DNA of 64,000 nt from Microstegium vimineum (taxonomy: Eukaryota > Streptophyta > Magnoliopsida > Poales > Poaceae), in the NCBI GenBank assembly GCA_022036555.1, contig CM039126.1:10274079-10338078 (forward strand), in the 5' to 3' direction. The translations under genes and the position numbers were made by a program. The notes under the pieces are model-generated. The model searched no databases. It was not told the origin of the DNA and saw only the letters and a list, made by a program, of their open reading frames with translations. Shown in pieces: positions 10,225-21,464 of the stretch (within the stretch, counting starts at the first letter, position 1; every line of letters begins with the position of its first letter).

Positions 10225-11217
10225 TCATTTCTTGATGAAAGCCACGGTCCGCTCCTGGAGCAGGACGCCCTGCTCCGAGTCGAGCATGTCGAAGTGGAAC
10301 GCGTGGCCGACGCCTTTAGACTCGAACAGCTCGACCTCGCCGGCGTACCCGCTGGCCTTGATCTCCCGGTGGTACCACAGCGCGCGCTCCTTGAGCAGGA
10401 AGTCGTTCTCGGCCACGCACACCAGCACGCGCTCGCACTTGATCCCGGCGGAGGCCTTGCGCGCCGCGTCGTCCACGAACGGGTTCACGCGCGGGTCGTC
10501 CAGCCCCACCGTCTCCGACACCACGTACCGCCAGGTCCGGTCCATGAACGGCCGGATCTCGGGGCCGAACGCCATCTCGCCGCCCACGGCGTAGCTGCCC
10601 GTGAAGTACGGGTGCACGAGGGCGAGCCCGCGGATGGTAACGCCGTCGGGGAGCGCGCCGGCGGCGGAGGCCCGCACGGCCGTGTTGTGCGCGATGTTGG
10701 CGCCGGCGCTGCATCCCGCCAGGAAGACGCGGGACAGGTCGGCGTGCTCCAGCAGCCACGGGTCCTCGCCGTCGCCGAGCGTCACCGCCCACCGCAGCGC
10801 CGCCCACGCGTCGTCGTACGCGGCGGGTAGCTTGTGCTCCGGCGCCAGACGGTAGTAGACGGACACGCCGATGGCGCCAGAGCGGGCGACGAGGTCGTTG
10901 AGGTAGTTGTGCGTGCCCGGCCGCGCCGGCGAGCCGACCACGAAGCCGCCGCCGTGGAAGTAGACGACCACCGGTATCTTGCCCGTGGCGCCGGGAGGGA
11001 GGTAGACGCGCGCGGAGGCGGGGCCGACGCGGATGTCCTTGGAAACGACGCCGGTGGCGGGGTCCGTGCCGGCGGGGACGGTGGGGGCGCCGCCCGGGCG
11101 GTGGATGCGGCCGCTCTTGTACTGGCAGAGGTAGGGCTGGAAGTCGAAGACCACCTCCGAGTCGGGATCCATGGCTGCTGTTGGCGAGGAGGAGTTGGTG
11201 GCGCCGGAGTCGCCCAT
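10225..11217 (-). CDS. Carboxylesterase, CXE family, intact (330 aa)
   Basis: Complete single-exon ORF of 330 aa. Motifs in order: QYKSGRIHR (32-40), oxyanion hole HGGGF (88-92), YRLAPEHKLPAAY (122-134), nucleophile elbow GCSAGAN (168-174, Ser170), acid AENDF (Asp272) and base VGHAFHF (His305). The elbow's second residue is Cys where most relatives have Asp, but GxSxG is kept. The start at 11217 gives a slightly long N-terminus; the internal Met at residue 16 (MDPDSEVVF) aligns better with the gene at 7164 and may be the true start. It resembles the gene at 7164 (both have GTDPATGVVSKD), so the two probably arose by duplication. Probable cytosolic esterase of unknown substrate. Confidence 0.94.
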   Translation of the reverse strand: MGDSGATNSSSPTAAMDPDSEVVFDFQPYLCQYKSGRIHRPGGAPTVPAGTDPATGVVSKDIRVGPASARVYLPPGATGKIPVVVYFHGGGFVVGSPARPGTHNYLNDLVARSGAIGVSVYYRLAPEHKLPAAYDDAWAALRWAVTLGDGEDPWLLEHADLSRVFLAGCSAGANIAHNTAVRASAAGALPDGVTIRGLALVHPYFTGSYAVGGEMAFGPEIRPFMDRTWRYVVSETVGLDDPRVNPFVDDAARKASAGIKCERVLVCVAENDFLLKERALWYHREIKASGYAGEVELFESKGVGHAFHFDMLDSEQGVLLQERTVAFIKK

Positions 11218-11893
11218 TTTAATTGGGGTTGGAAATGAGTTAGCTACCTAGAATACAACAAAGCGAGGCGAACGAATTCAGCTGGAGGCTTCACGAACAC
11301 GAAGATATACAAAAGGCTTGCAGGTGAGGGTTGGTGAGAGTTGACTTGGATACAACGGCACTTCAATGCGATTGGTTGTTTCCCATGTGGTCCATAACTT
11401 TTTTCCATTTTTTGGTAAATAAAAGTGTTACCATCCCATGTGGTTCAGAATCTTTTCCATTTCGAAAAAAATGCTTCCAACAGCGATGCTTTCACGCTAC
11501 ACAAGAAATCCACGGGAATTTCGAAAATTTCTAGAAAATATATAAAATAAACGCCTAAAACTGCTCAGCGCCGCCTAGTTAATTATGCTCGCCGAGCGAC
11601 CATGCATGTACCGCAACTGTAATACAACACCAGTCATCAGCATAGCCAGACCCAGACATGTTTTTATATAAATCATCCCTGCTCTTGTACCACGGATATG
11701 TAGCTACTTGCGCAAATAGAACTATTCGTCACTTGTACAACTGCTTACTGTAGGAACATAGCAGCTTGATTAAAAAGTATGGTACAACTAGTCGAGAAGA
11801 TCCTCGATTACGTACATAGGATAGACATTGATCTGTCCTCCAGTTCATTCGGTTCAGGAATGTGCAGGTCATATACACCTAAGACCCGAACAG
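11218..11893. other. Intergenic between carboxylesterase promoter and NDC1-like 3' end
   Basis: Holds the promoter/5'UTR of the carboxylesterase (minus) at its left and the 3'UTR of the NDC1-like gene at its right. No ORF, repeat or RNA gene is recognised. Confidence 0.4.
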
Positions 11894-14800
11894 TCATGAG
11901 CCTGTGAGCGTGTTACTTACTGCGTTTTGCACGGAGGCAAGAGAATCGATTGCAGTCTTTGTGAACCAGCTGATTCCAACCTTCACCCGGTGTTCATCCG
12001 TGGGCATTCTGAGGCAGTACACAAGCTTCCGAGCTGCAGAGCAAAGCTCAATTTCAGCTACCCATAGGCAAAAGTGAATTAGCATGCTTAGTGTCCATAC
12101 CAGCATGTCCTAGAGGTCCTTCCAAGGTCAGCCCTTCAATGAAACTTGCTGTTATCGCGGCATCATTTCTACCAAGTGTCATCATCTCACCAAGGTTTTG
12201 GAACCTGCAAAACATTCAGTATATTTGAGGTCTCCTATGGAGTTCAACCCTTAATAGTTCCTACTATATGGAGTACTACTGGCAAGAAACTGAATAAATG
12301 AAAAAAAAAAGACAAAGGTGTCGCCAGATTCGAACCTGAATGGCAGGAGAGGCCGATCATTTATTGCCGCCCAGAGATTCCATCCAGCAAAATCTGCTTG
12401 TTGAAAGGCAACCTAGGAGATCAGAGTTTCTTTAGTGACGTGACTAGCGGTGCAGGCTTGCAGCAAAAGCCTGAAGCAAAATCCAGCAAATTTCTTACCT
12501 GTGCAGTGGCCGGGAGGAGTTTGCCTGATGGGTCCCTTAGAGCTGCTGAATCGCCAATTGCAAATGTCCGGGGATGGCCTTTTATTTGAAGGGTTTCCTC
12601 TGTCTCCACCTGTCCCCGACCATTCAGAGGAATAACATAGGGAGCATCAGGAGGCTGTAACCGGGGAATCTGAGATGTTGAACCCACTGTCCACAGCACC
12701 AAATCAGCCTCAAGAGTCTGGCCCTTGAGGCCTCTTTCAGCAGGTTGAAGGTCCAAAATTAGTTTCCTATGATCACCGTCAACTTCAGAGTATGTAACTG
12801 TGCTACTTGAATCATCAGATGTAGAAGCCTCTTTAATGCAGCTCACAAAATATCCCAAGAAAAGCTGAATATTCCGAGACTCAAGAACCTGATGAGAAAG
12901 AAGTGGAGCCAAAATTTCTTTAGTTATTAGCTAATAGCCCAGAAATATGAAAACAATAGCATCAATTCATCATGGGCAAACACTGCTATGTAACCTTGCC
13001 CGACTCCCTTGAAGGGCCAAAACAACAGTAGAGTAGCAGGTCAAAAAGAGAGAGAGAGAACTGAAACGGAAGATACTTGGGTTGGGAGAACTCCAAAAGG
13101 TAAAGGGATAGAATGACTTCTCCATGTTGTATTGCATAGGAATATAGGATCCATAAACAACCCAATGCAAATATACTGTTTGGTGACATGTTACAAAAGG
13201 TGAAGGGATAGGGATTTATAAGATAAGGATAGCAACATTGCAATAAACCTACAACCCTTCAACTGAATCAGAATTCAGACGCGAGATGACCCCAGAGCAT
13301 TCAAATGGAATATGCAACCAATTACAATTTTAATAAAGATGACCAGAACAGTTCATTATGTATAGAACCTTTTAGCTTCTTACCTTCAGAGCAGCATCAC
13401 GATTTCCTTGTGGAGCAGTGGGACATATGGTTGTTTGAACATTTATTGCCTTTACAGTCCCAGTGTTTTTCAATCTCTCAGATATAGTCGCAGCTAACTC
13501 AACACCGGAATAGCCCAACCCCACAATTGCCACCTCAATAGTAGGGGAACTCTTACCAAACCTTTTTCTCTCTAGCATTTTCAACTTGCTTTCAACCCTC
13601 TGCAAAATAGTATTTAAGAAATAAAAAACAGGAGAATTTGATAGTAGTGGACTCAAGCATTTGAGCTATTTATGCACAACAGGATCTATAATAATAGAAA
13701 TAGCTAATAACAGGGATAATAGCAAATGCATGATACATATATAAATAATTGACCCGAGTTATTTCAAAAAGTATGGTTCACTTGTTACATAGGTTGTCAG
13801 AACACAGGCATCAGGAAAAAGATTGATGGTCATGGTCTCATGGACCCACGGTTGAGCAATTCAGCTATCTATGCACTTATGCTGCACAATAGGATACGCA
13901 ATCCCTGAAACAGCTAATTCAGTCATATAAAAAAATTCTGACATATATTCATGACATATATCAAATAGTGGCCCCAATGTTAATATTGATTATAGTTTTT
14001 TTGAAAATTAATTGATTCCATTAATCAAAGACACGTTACAGAGATGACAGTAGTAGACTCCCATTGGAAATTTGTAGTACCAATCTCAGTGGGCATGGAG
14101 TGGCATGGAATAAAACCTAACACAAAAGGAGCACTATGAACTTGTGTCCCGACCACCTAGCTTGTTTTGCTAGTCTAACTGTTGCTCGTTTAGAACTCTT
14201 GGTATGATTCGCTTGTTGCAGTAGTAGATTTTACATGCCAATATTAGTAGTTCCAACAATAGATTAGTTGCAATGAGTATATATACAACTTCATGAGGTG
14301 ATTTGTGCTTACCAAAGCATTCTCTAATGTCGTGAAAGGAAATGCATATTCAGCTGAACCGGGAACAACATCAATTTTAGCTTCAGCCCCTAAAGCTAGA
14401 ACGAGCCTGGCTGCCCATTCCAAAACAAATGTCAGCAACAAGCTTATTGTAACTAGACAGCAAAAGAAATTAATATAGCCATCTACATAAATAAAGTAGT
14501 TATACATGCTACTATTATGTTCTATGGTTCCCTATTATCAGTATTGACAATCTACTTGTTAAATAATAATAATAATAAAAAACTATCCATTCATATCATG
14601 ATTCAGGAGTGGCATGAACAAGTGGACCAATGCTACATGGTTATCAGGGGGAAAAAAAGACAGATCAGCAAATCCTAAGTTCATGTTACAAGTTACTGAG
14701 ACAGACTCTGGTAATTTTACATAATCTAAAAACTTGTAGAAGCAAATAACAACTTGTCCTTTTTTTTCAAAAACAAATATCCTTAGACATGTCTTATATG

Positions 14801-16838
14801 AAAAAATTGAATTATAGCAAACTACTTTAAAATTGTTCCTAACAGGAAGCCTTGAACTTGGAAGCCATTGCAATCATGTAGAATTTACTATTCTTACCAA
14901 TCATATTCAATGACAGTGCCACTTTCCAGATGAACAACTCCACCAGTGCATGGTTCTCCAGGTCCTCTTCTAAAGTGATCAGAAGGACGCAGAAGCTTTA
15001 CGCTATCTCTCACAAATTGAACACTAGTGTTTTTCAGCAACTCCGTAAAAGATGGAGCTATCTCCCAGACATCCACTTCTGGCAACCAGATCAAACAGCA
15101 ACAGATTGAAATATGAAAACATGTGAAAAGGAATAATCAAAATCATTCATACAATTTAAACAGAAGTACCTCCTGATAATAGCTCATACAACATGGGTTT
15201 AAATACAAATTTATCAGATTGGTCAACCAGAAGAACCTGTAATTTGTTTTGCTTTGTTAGTAAACTATTACAGTACAATAAATGAAATAGAAGATTACAG
15301 AAGACACCATCATGAAATCATAAGACCCATAAGAAAGGGTCACATAAAAATGCCATAAAGAAAATTTGTGTAGTTTCTATGTAATTTCCACCAGTTCAAG
15401 ATAAAAGGACACATAGGGAATTCGGAAGAGCATTCTAGCATAAGAGCATCATTATTTTACCTGAGGCCTCTTATCATTGGGCCACACAAGAGATTCAAGT
15501 CTTAAAGCAGTGTACAGGCCACCAAATCCACCACCTAAAATGCACACTCGTGGTCTCTGAAAATAAGTATTAAAAAGAAGCACATTCACTTACAGCAATA
15601 TTAATCTTATAGTCAGAATAACTATATTTAAAATCCAGCTGCCCTAAATTGTAACAAACAACTATCCTCAGCAAGGCTCACATAAATGAAAGGAAAATAT
15701 TCCCCAGTCCATAAAGAACACAAAATAAGTATTAGTAGTATTGTTTATCAAAAGCTGTATCTCATGAGTTGCAAATACATTTATACTAAAAATTGTGTCT
15801 GAATAATGTATACCTTAGTCTAGTCCCTTGTGATTGTAACATACTAACAGTTCTCACAAATTATTAATGCATTAGCCATAAGCCATTAGCCACTAGAGTT
15901 GGTGAGTCTAAGGTGAACTGACTCAATACTCTGACCACATACAGATAACTACCAACTCGTGAATAATTGAAAGCAAATATCAGGGAACAGCCGACGAATT
16001 TAAGTTGTTCATGGCCCAATCAGTCGACCTGCTTATCTGGCCAAGAGTATAACGGCAATGGTGCTACTGCTTCGTCCGTTGATGTAGACCGAGCAAAACC
16101 ACCATCATCAGAGCCACTTGAAGCCATGCACCTAAACAGCCTTGATGGCAGCACGAACATATTTGAAACAACAGCACCAATTGTCCATGAATTCTTCCAC
16201 AGATTCCTACTTCCTGTCAGGAACCAAAGCACAACTGGTTAAGCGGCCAAACAACATTTACCTTGATGAATTTGTACCAATAGTCAAATTGAATACAGAA
16301 GTACTGCAAAATGCAATCAAATAATACTAGGAGCTTTGCAGTCCTACTAATGTGAAACATATGTTCGAGAAACTACAGTAGAACCCAAAATCTATCAACC
16401 GAGCCCATCTAGTTCAAATGCATCAACAACCTAACTTTTCCATCTGACTTGAGATCAGGATTTAAGAAATGCTTACTCCATCAGAAGAAACAGTGCAAGA
16501 AATAACATCACGAGCAAAAATTCAAAAGTATTCTCGTTGGTAAGCTAAGTAAAAAATGAGAGTCAATACTCAAAAATCTTATAGCTAAGCTAAATGCCCG
16601 GTACGCGCACTGACCAGCACCAGCTAACAGTCGGACGTAAAGCCCCAACATCGAGGAAACAGCCCACTAGGCAGGCAGCAAGCATACAGGTAAAATCAGA
16701 TAACCACGAAATCTAGAGGCGAGAAGCGAGAGGGAGCTCGTGGACCTCACCAAGTGCGAAGCGCGGCCCGGCTGAGGTGGGCACACGCGGCCCGGCGATG
16801 TGTGACGGGCGCCTCCACGCCGCCGCGCGGCAGCTCAT
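11894..16838 (-). CDS. NDC1: Type II NAD(P)H dehydrogenase, NDC1-like, chloroplast/mitochondrial (11 exons)
   Basis: Exons on the minus strand, first to last: 16751-16838, 16029-16213, 15461-15556, 15170-15236, 14898-15078, 14313-14406, 13384-13599, 12499-12888, 12336-12412, 12101-12204, 11894-12033. They total 1638 nt (545 aa); every junction is GT-AG and in phase. Two Rossmann motifs are visible: FAD-binding VCILGGGFGG (95-104) and NAD(P)H-binding VAIVGLGYSG (260-269). LVLALGAE, GDSAALRD near the second dinucleotide site, and the C-terminal block RMPTDEHRVKVGISW are diagnostic of NDC1. In Arabidopsis NDC1 is a plastoglobule and mitochondrial enzyme that reduces plastoquinone and acts in vitamin K1 synthesis. 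The Arg/Ala/Ser-rich first 60 residues fit a dual transit peptide. The start at MSCRAAAW is chosen because exon 1 then joins exon 2 in frame; an upstream in-frame Met at 16994 remains possible. Confidence 0.92.
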
Positions 16839-17148
16839 CGGCGGGGAGCGGACGAGCGCGCGAGACGTGGCGCTTGTCGGGGCCGACGATAGGGGAACAG
16901 AAGCGAGAGGACTGAGGAGCCAGAGCAGGGGGAAGCGGACACCGAGCGAGGAGAGGCGAGAGCCCGAGGAAAAGGCGACGGTACTAGACTTCAATGGGCT
17001 TTGCCTGGGCTCGATGTGTTGGAAGCATCGGAATAAGGGGCCGTTTGGCAGACATTCTACAGAGGCTCCAGGAGCTATTTTGCAGCTCCGTCCGCCAATT
17101 GTTTCGGAATGGAAGGGATCCCCGCGAGAGACAAGAGAAACAAAAAAT
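16839..17148. other. Promoter/5'UTR region of the NDC1-like gene
   Basis: GC-rich 5' leader to about 16985, then sequence beginning gggccgtttggcag (17039) that resembles the end of a grass DNA-transposon MITE. The matching right end may be near 17790-17820 (caaacggaccgagc), but no target duplication is seen. Confidence 0.35.
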
Positions 17149-17157
17149 ACTCAGCCT
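17149..17157. repeat. SINE target-site duplication, left
   Basis: actcagcct, repeated exactly at 17278-17286. Confidence 0.7.
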
Positions 17158-17277
17158 AGCGAATGGGCCTGTGGTCCAATAGTAGGACTGTCTAGTGGAA
17201 CGTTATTCATCAGGGTTCAAATCCTGGCGTCGTATTATTTGCTAAGATTTATCTCAGATATTTCAGGTTAAAAAAAA
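17158..17277 (+). mobile_element. tRNA-derived SINE, about 120 bp
   Basis: The insert carries an RNA polymerase III A-box-like stretch (tggtccaatagtagga near 17170), a B box (ggttcaaatcc, 17215-17225) and an A-run at its 3' end (17270-17278). It is bounded by an exact 9-bp duplication. Removing the insert and one duplicate restores continuous sequence (ctcagcctgttcacttggct) that resembles a common grass MITE end. It is too diverged at the acceptor stem to be a tRNA gene. Confidence 0.65.
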
Positions 17278-17286
17278 ACTCAGCCT
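17278..17286. repeat. SINE target-site duplication, right
   Basis: actcagcct, an exact copy of 17149-17157. Confidence 0.7.
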
Positions 17287-17999
17287 GTTCACTTGGCTGA
17301 TAAGCTGGCTGACGCTGTTTTTGTCTATTTTTCTGTGAAAGAGAAATATTGTTTCGGTGGCTCATGATCCATCGTCGTCTTTGCCCTCGCGCAGGCACGG
17401 TCTCGACAGTGCGGCCAGCGTGGGAAGGGGCGGCGGCAAGGCAGCGTGTCCGCACGAGGACGAGCGGCTGAGCGTGGAGGTGCGGAGCCGGCGCGGACGC
17501 GGAAGGAGCTGGCGCGGAGGGTGTAGGCAGCGCAGGCGCGAAGGAAGCTGGCGTGGAAGGGATTTCGAGAGGGTTGTAGAAGTGATGGCGGTCGTTCGTG
17601 ATGGCGGTCGCGTGACTAGAAGGATGAAGAGATGTGATGCGTACTTGCCTATGCGGCAACCGTAAAGAGTTGGAAAAGAAAAGAAAAAAGAAAAAGAAAG
17701 AGAGAGGAAAGAGAGAGGGTATTATAGACATTTCATTCTTTTGAAAACGGCTCTTTAACTGAATCTGCTCTATATAAAGCTGTTTTGAACAAAGTCGAAA
17801 CTATATCAAACGGACCGAGCCTACAGCGTCGGCGTGGCTCTAAAGTTCCTAAAAAACACTTGATCAGGAAATTCCTAAAAATACTACTGAATATGGCAAA
17901 CATTGGATCTATGAATAAGTGTGAGACATCCAGGTTACCCAAAATTTTCGGGATGGCTATTTCAAGTTTTGCGCGGCATAGCCACGCGCCTTTCTAGTA
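17287..17999. other. Intergenic repeat-like sequence
   Basis: A GC-rich block (17350-17660) with purine-rich tail is open in one minus frame but resembles no family. A segment at about 17890-17965 recurs, diverged, at 18285-18355. Confidence 0.35.
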
Positions 18000-18212
18000 C
18001 TTCCTACGTTTTTTTATTCCAAATTTGACCACTCGTCTTATTTAAAATTTTTATGTTAAACATAGTCAAATTTAAATTATTCTGGTAAACTATTTAATAA
18101 ATAAATAAATTATAACAAAAGGAATGATATTTTACACAAAATTTTAAATAAGACGAGTGGTTAAATTTAAAGTTTAAAAAGTTAAATAAATTATATTTTA
18201 AAACGGAGGGAT
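18000..18212. mobile_element. Stowaway-like MITE
   Basis: Starts cttcctacgtttttttattcc and ends inverted ttttaaaacggagggat with TA on each side (17998-17999, 18213-18214). The core has 'gaccactcgtcttatt' on the left and 'aataagacgagtggtt' on the right, a clear internal inverted repeat. Noncoding. Confidence 0.8.
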
Positions 18213-19205
18213 TATCTATCATAAGCGAGAGGAAGATCGGGGAATCATAAAGTAAAAAGAAAAAAAAGAAACCCTACTGAATAGAAAAACCATTGGATCT
18301 ATGAATTAGGTTGGGGCATTCGGGAGCCGAAATTTTCGGGACGGCTATTTCAGTTTCTGAAAAAATCAGGACGGCCCATCAAATCAAGCAAGGAATAGAA
18401 GATTTATCCGCACGCCCAGAGATTCTTCGATCCGAATCTTGAGCTGGGTTTAGGCTGCTGGTCTGGTCGTCGCGTTCGTCAAATCAAAACTGGCCTGAAA
18501 ACAAACGCCATTAGAGACTCGCAACGGATTAGGCGGCCGCGCGCATTTCTAATAAAACAAATCTAAGTTCGCCTCGGATGGCAGCGTCTTTGGAGTCAAC
18601 AGGGACTAGTCAATGCGAAAGGTGGGCGCTGCCGGAGAAGAAAACGACGGCGATACGTCCCCCGCGAGGACGCGCAGCCCAGAGCGGACGTCGGTCGGTC
18701 GTCGAAATGCCTCCTCCTAGCCTTCCACGCCTTATCGCGGACAGCAGGGAAGGGAGCAGGACAAACGCGGGGACATGCATGCCCTCGACTCGGCCAACTT
18801 GCCTCGCCGACTCCGACGTGCAGGCGAGCAAGCCGGGGAGAGACATGCCGGCCTGCCCGGCGCATTGATGCCGCGTCATACTATTGACTTTTTTCCCCCC
18901 TCCCAATGAATACTAGTGATATTCTAGCAACCGAAAAATAACAGGAAATGTATGTGCTCAGAGTCGGGGAACACCGGGCACCCGCAAGATGACAAGTTGG
19001 AAACTTCAGATTTACTTCATTACTTGCCACACACACACACAAAGATATATAGTTTTTATCATTCCATTGTAATTTCTGCACAAAAAAAAAGGATAGTTTT
19101 TATCATGCCATTGTAATTTCTGGATGCCTCCCGAACCTATATATAATTTATTTCAAAACCCCTCAAATTCAACCAGCACCTTTTGTTAAAGGAGAAAGAA
19201 AGGTC
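18213..19205. other. Intergenic, no gene recognised
   Basis: A GC-rich patch at 18560-18870 is open in several frames on both strands, which reflects composition rather than a gene. A small (CA)n tract lies at 19029-19041. The segment 19082-19120 repeats the preceding 'atagtttttatcat..ccattgtaatttct' (19050-19078). Confidence 0.4.
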
Positions 19206-19222
19206 AAAGTACTTGGTCATCT
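19206..19222. repeat. 17-bp target-site duplication, left
   Basis: aaagtacttggtcatct, repeated exactly at 19809-19825 around the LINE fragment. Confidence 0.9.
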
Positions 19223-19808
19223 GGTGGATGCTAATGCTCCTAGTTCACCGTCAATGGATACCCACCTCACTGTGGACGACGCCGCCGCCGCGAGACGCCG
19301 CCTCAACAACTTCATCAACGAAGTGACGCATAAGAGAGACCCTCCGTTGCTTCAGGAGCCTCCCAAGCAGCCCCTGGTAGGGCGGTGATCCCATGGCGAA
19401 GCAAACGGTTGGCAGCCCAGAGTCTCTCCCGAGTACCTGCTTCTAAGCGAGGTGAGGTGTTGATCATGCAGCGTATGAGCTACACCAAGGGTCCATCAGC
19501 GTCATCCGCTTCAGAGCTGGAGTCTTTTGATAAGCTCTTAAACGGCAACCTCACGGCGTCCAACGTCGAGGCGCTGGACGCACTCTTCCCGGCCGTTGGA
19601 AGACGCAAGGCCACTTTCTAGGTCGCATCGCTGCATTGATATTGGTTGTTTTATTTATGTAATATCGAAACTAGAGGTCTTTTGCTAGGTTGGCCCAGCT
19701 ACGACTGTGTTATAACGACCTCCTTTGGCGCTCCATAAAAGCGCGTTGTATGTTTAAACTCTTTTTCTTAATATAATGATACGTAAATCTTTTACGTATT
19801 CGAGAAAA
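19223..19808 (+). mobile_element. 5'-truncated LINE insertion, 586 bp
   Basis: Bounded by an exact 17-bp duplication and ending in a short A-run (cgagaaaaaa), as target-primed reverse transcription leaves. It contains the tail of a LINE-encoded protein seen widely in grasses: RSKRLAAQSLSRVPASKRGE, a spacer, then LESFDKLLNGNLTASNVEAL and DALFP, with a stop at 19619-19621. A short frame from ATG 19254 (MDTHLTVDDAAAARRRLNNF) is out of phase with it, so the piece is dead. The rest is 3'UTR. I infer the family from motif memory; the insertion structure is directly visible. Confidence 0.85.
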
Positions 19809-19825
19809 AAAGTACTTGGTCATCT
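19809..19825. repeat. 17-bp target-site duplication, right
   Basis: aaagtacttggtcatct, an exact copy of 19206-19222. Confidence 0.9.
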
Positions 19826-21464
19826 TTACATCCTTCGTCTATTCAAGGCCATGTTGACCTGGAAAATTTTCCATGCTAATTATTTGGCTGTACTATATGG
19901 AATTATTCGGTCTGAATAAACTGAATAATAGTAATGCTTTTGTGTTTCACGAGCTGGAAATAAAAAACAGCAGGTAGGGTCAGCTGTTTGGGATTGTAAA
20001 ATGCCTTTTATTCAGAGAAAAGCCTTGTGCGCTCAAGGAAACAATTTTCTTTCGAACCGAGGGCATCCCCCATTTCCATCATTTCCATTAGAAATAATGA
20101 TCTCAAGGAAACAAATGATGCATGAAGATATGATTATGAGAGGGAAGCAAAGGCAGATCCAAAGGGGGAGGCTGGTGGGGTGTGTCAATGAAAGTATGAG
20201 AAGACTGAGGGAGAAGAAGAGGCAAAAAAAAAGTAGAAAATTTGAGAAATAAGAAGAGATAAACCCTTGTTTCAATTCTGTTCTGCATCCGCTTGCACTC
20301 AACCACACGTCAAATGTTTGTGAACTTCCAAAGGAAACCCCAATTTGTTTGGTGAAAAGTATTTTCGTTTTTCCTTGACGTGGCCACGGAGTTGACTTGT
20401 TTATGCTTGCCATTTCAACGTAGGCCTCAGACCGTGGGAATTTTCAATTTTCCCGTCCAAAAAGAATTTCATAAAAAGAACAATTTAATTTAATTCCTTA
20501 GGAAATAAGAGATGACTGATGTGCATGTGCTCCTAACTAGATTTGAATAGTTTCTGTGGTTTATCCAACTCCGTATGTATACAAATTTTTACTAATACTG
20601 TGTTAGTGTTACAAAAACAACATGACCTTAGCAGCACGACACCGATGTATATATGGATGGAATCTGATCTCAATAATCAGCGGGTAAATCAACAGGCGTG
20701 GCGTCATTAGCGCCGCAACAAATCAGGGCTAATACCTGTGAAAGGAAGTACAGAGCACGAGCTTCCTTTGACGAGTAAACGGCCATCTAGCGTATCATAT
20801 TTTATCTTCCAAATCTAATCCGTGTCGTCATCAGCGAAGGCTTTAGGAAAGGCACGCATTAGTCCATCAAAATCACGTTACACAAAGCGGTTGTTTATTT
20901 ATACTTATACTAGTAGCTCACAACATCGGATCACTATCCCAGTATCACCAACCTATTCCTTTACGACGAGCAGAAAAAAACATGCGTACTTTGGTCCAAC
21001 TAACTTACCTTCGACTGTACTTCCAATTGACGAAATTTGTCGGCAAAGCACGGAGATGAAACCGATACCATAGCGTCAATTAAAAAGCGATTTCAGTCGT
21101 CAGAATCCGGCTTAATAAAGTTAAGAGTCCGTCTCAAATGGTAAGAATTTTCAGAAAATAGCAACACGTATTTCTTACCTTTGCCAAATACTCCGTATAT
21201 AGAAAATCACGTTAACATATCAGAAAATACTACATATTTCAAAATCCTCTGTTTGGAAACGTGCTTCACTGTTTTGCTACGGAGTATATTAGTATATAGG
21301 AGTAATTCCAGTCTTCCTCCCTCCTCTGCAGGCCTGCTTCCTCCCGGTTTCCTTGCCTTCTCTTCTCTCCATCTCCATCTCCATCCCTCACCACAGCTCT
21401 TAAACCAGCAGCAGCCACAACCAGAGACTCTGCAAGTCCGAAAAGCCAACCAAAGACCACGGAA
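19826..21464. other. Intergenic and promoter of the DUF1645-like gene
   Basis: No gene is supported. TATATAG at about 21292-21298, some 170 bp before the ATG, followed by a CT-rich leader (21310-21380), is a plausible TATA box and 5'UTR for the gene at 21465. Confidence 0.4.

Noticed and set aside
10294..10830. 178-aa plus frame across the 10225 carboxylesterase
   Set aside because: Antisense shadow of the catalytic-domain codons.
12101..12412. tRNA-like 'gattcgaacctgaatggcag' near 12328
   Set aside because: It spans the NDC1-like exon 9 splice donor; the frame and splice sites explain it and there is no cloverleaf.
17158..17277. Functional tRNA gene
   Set aside because: A and B boxes are present, but the acceptor arms do not pair and the piece has an A-tail and a target duplication, so SINE fits better.
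18578..18868. Small GC-rich frames on both strands
   Set aside because: Open in three frames at once, with no family resemblance and no splice structure.
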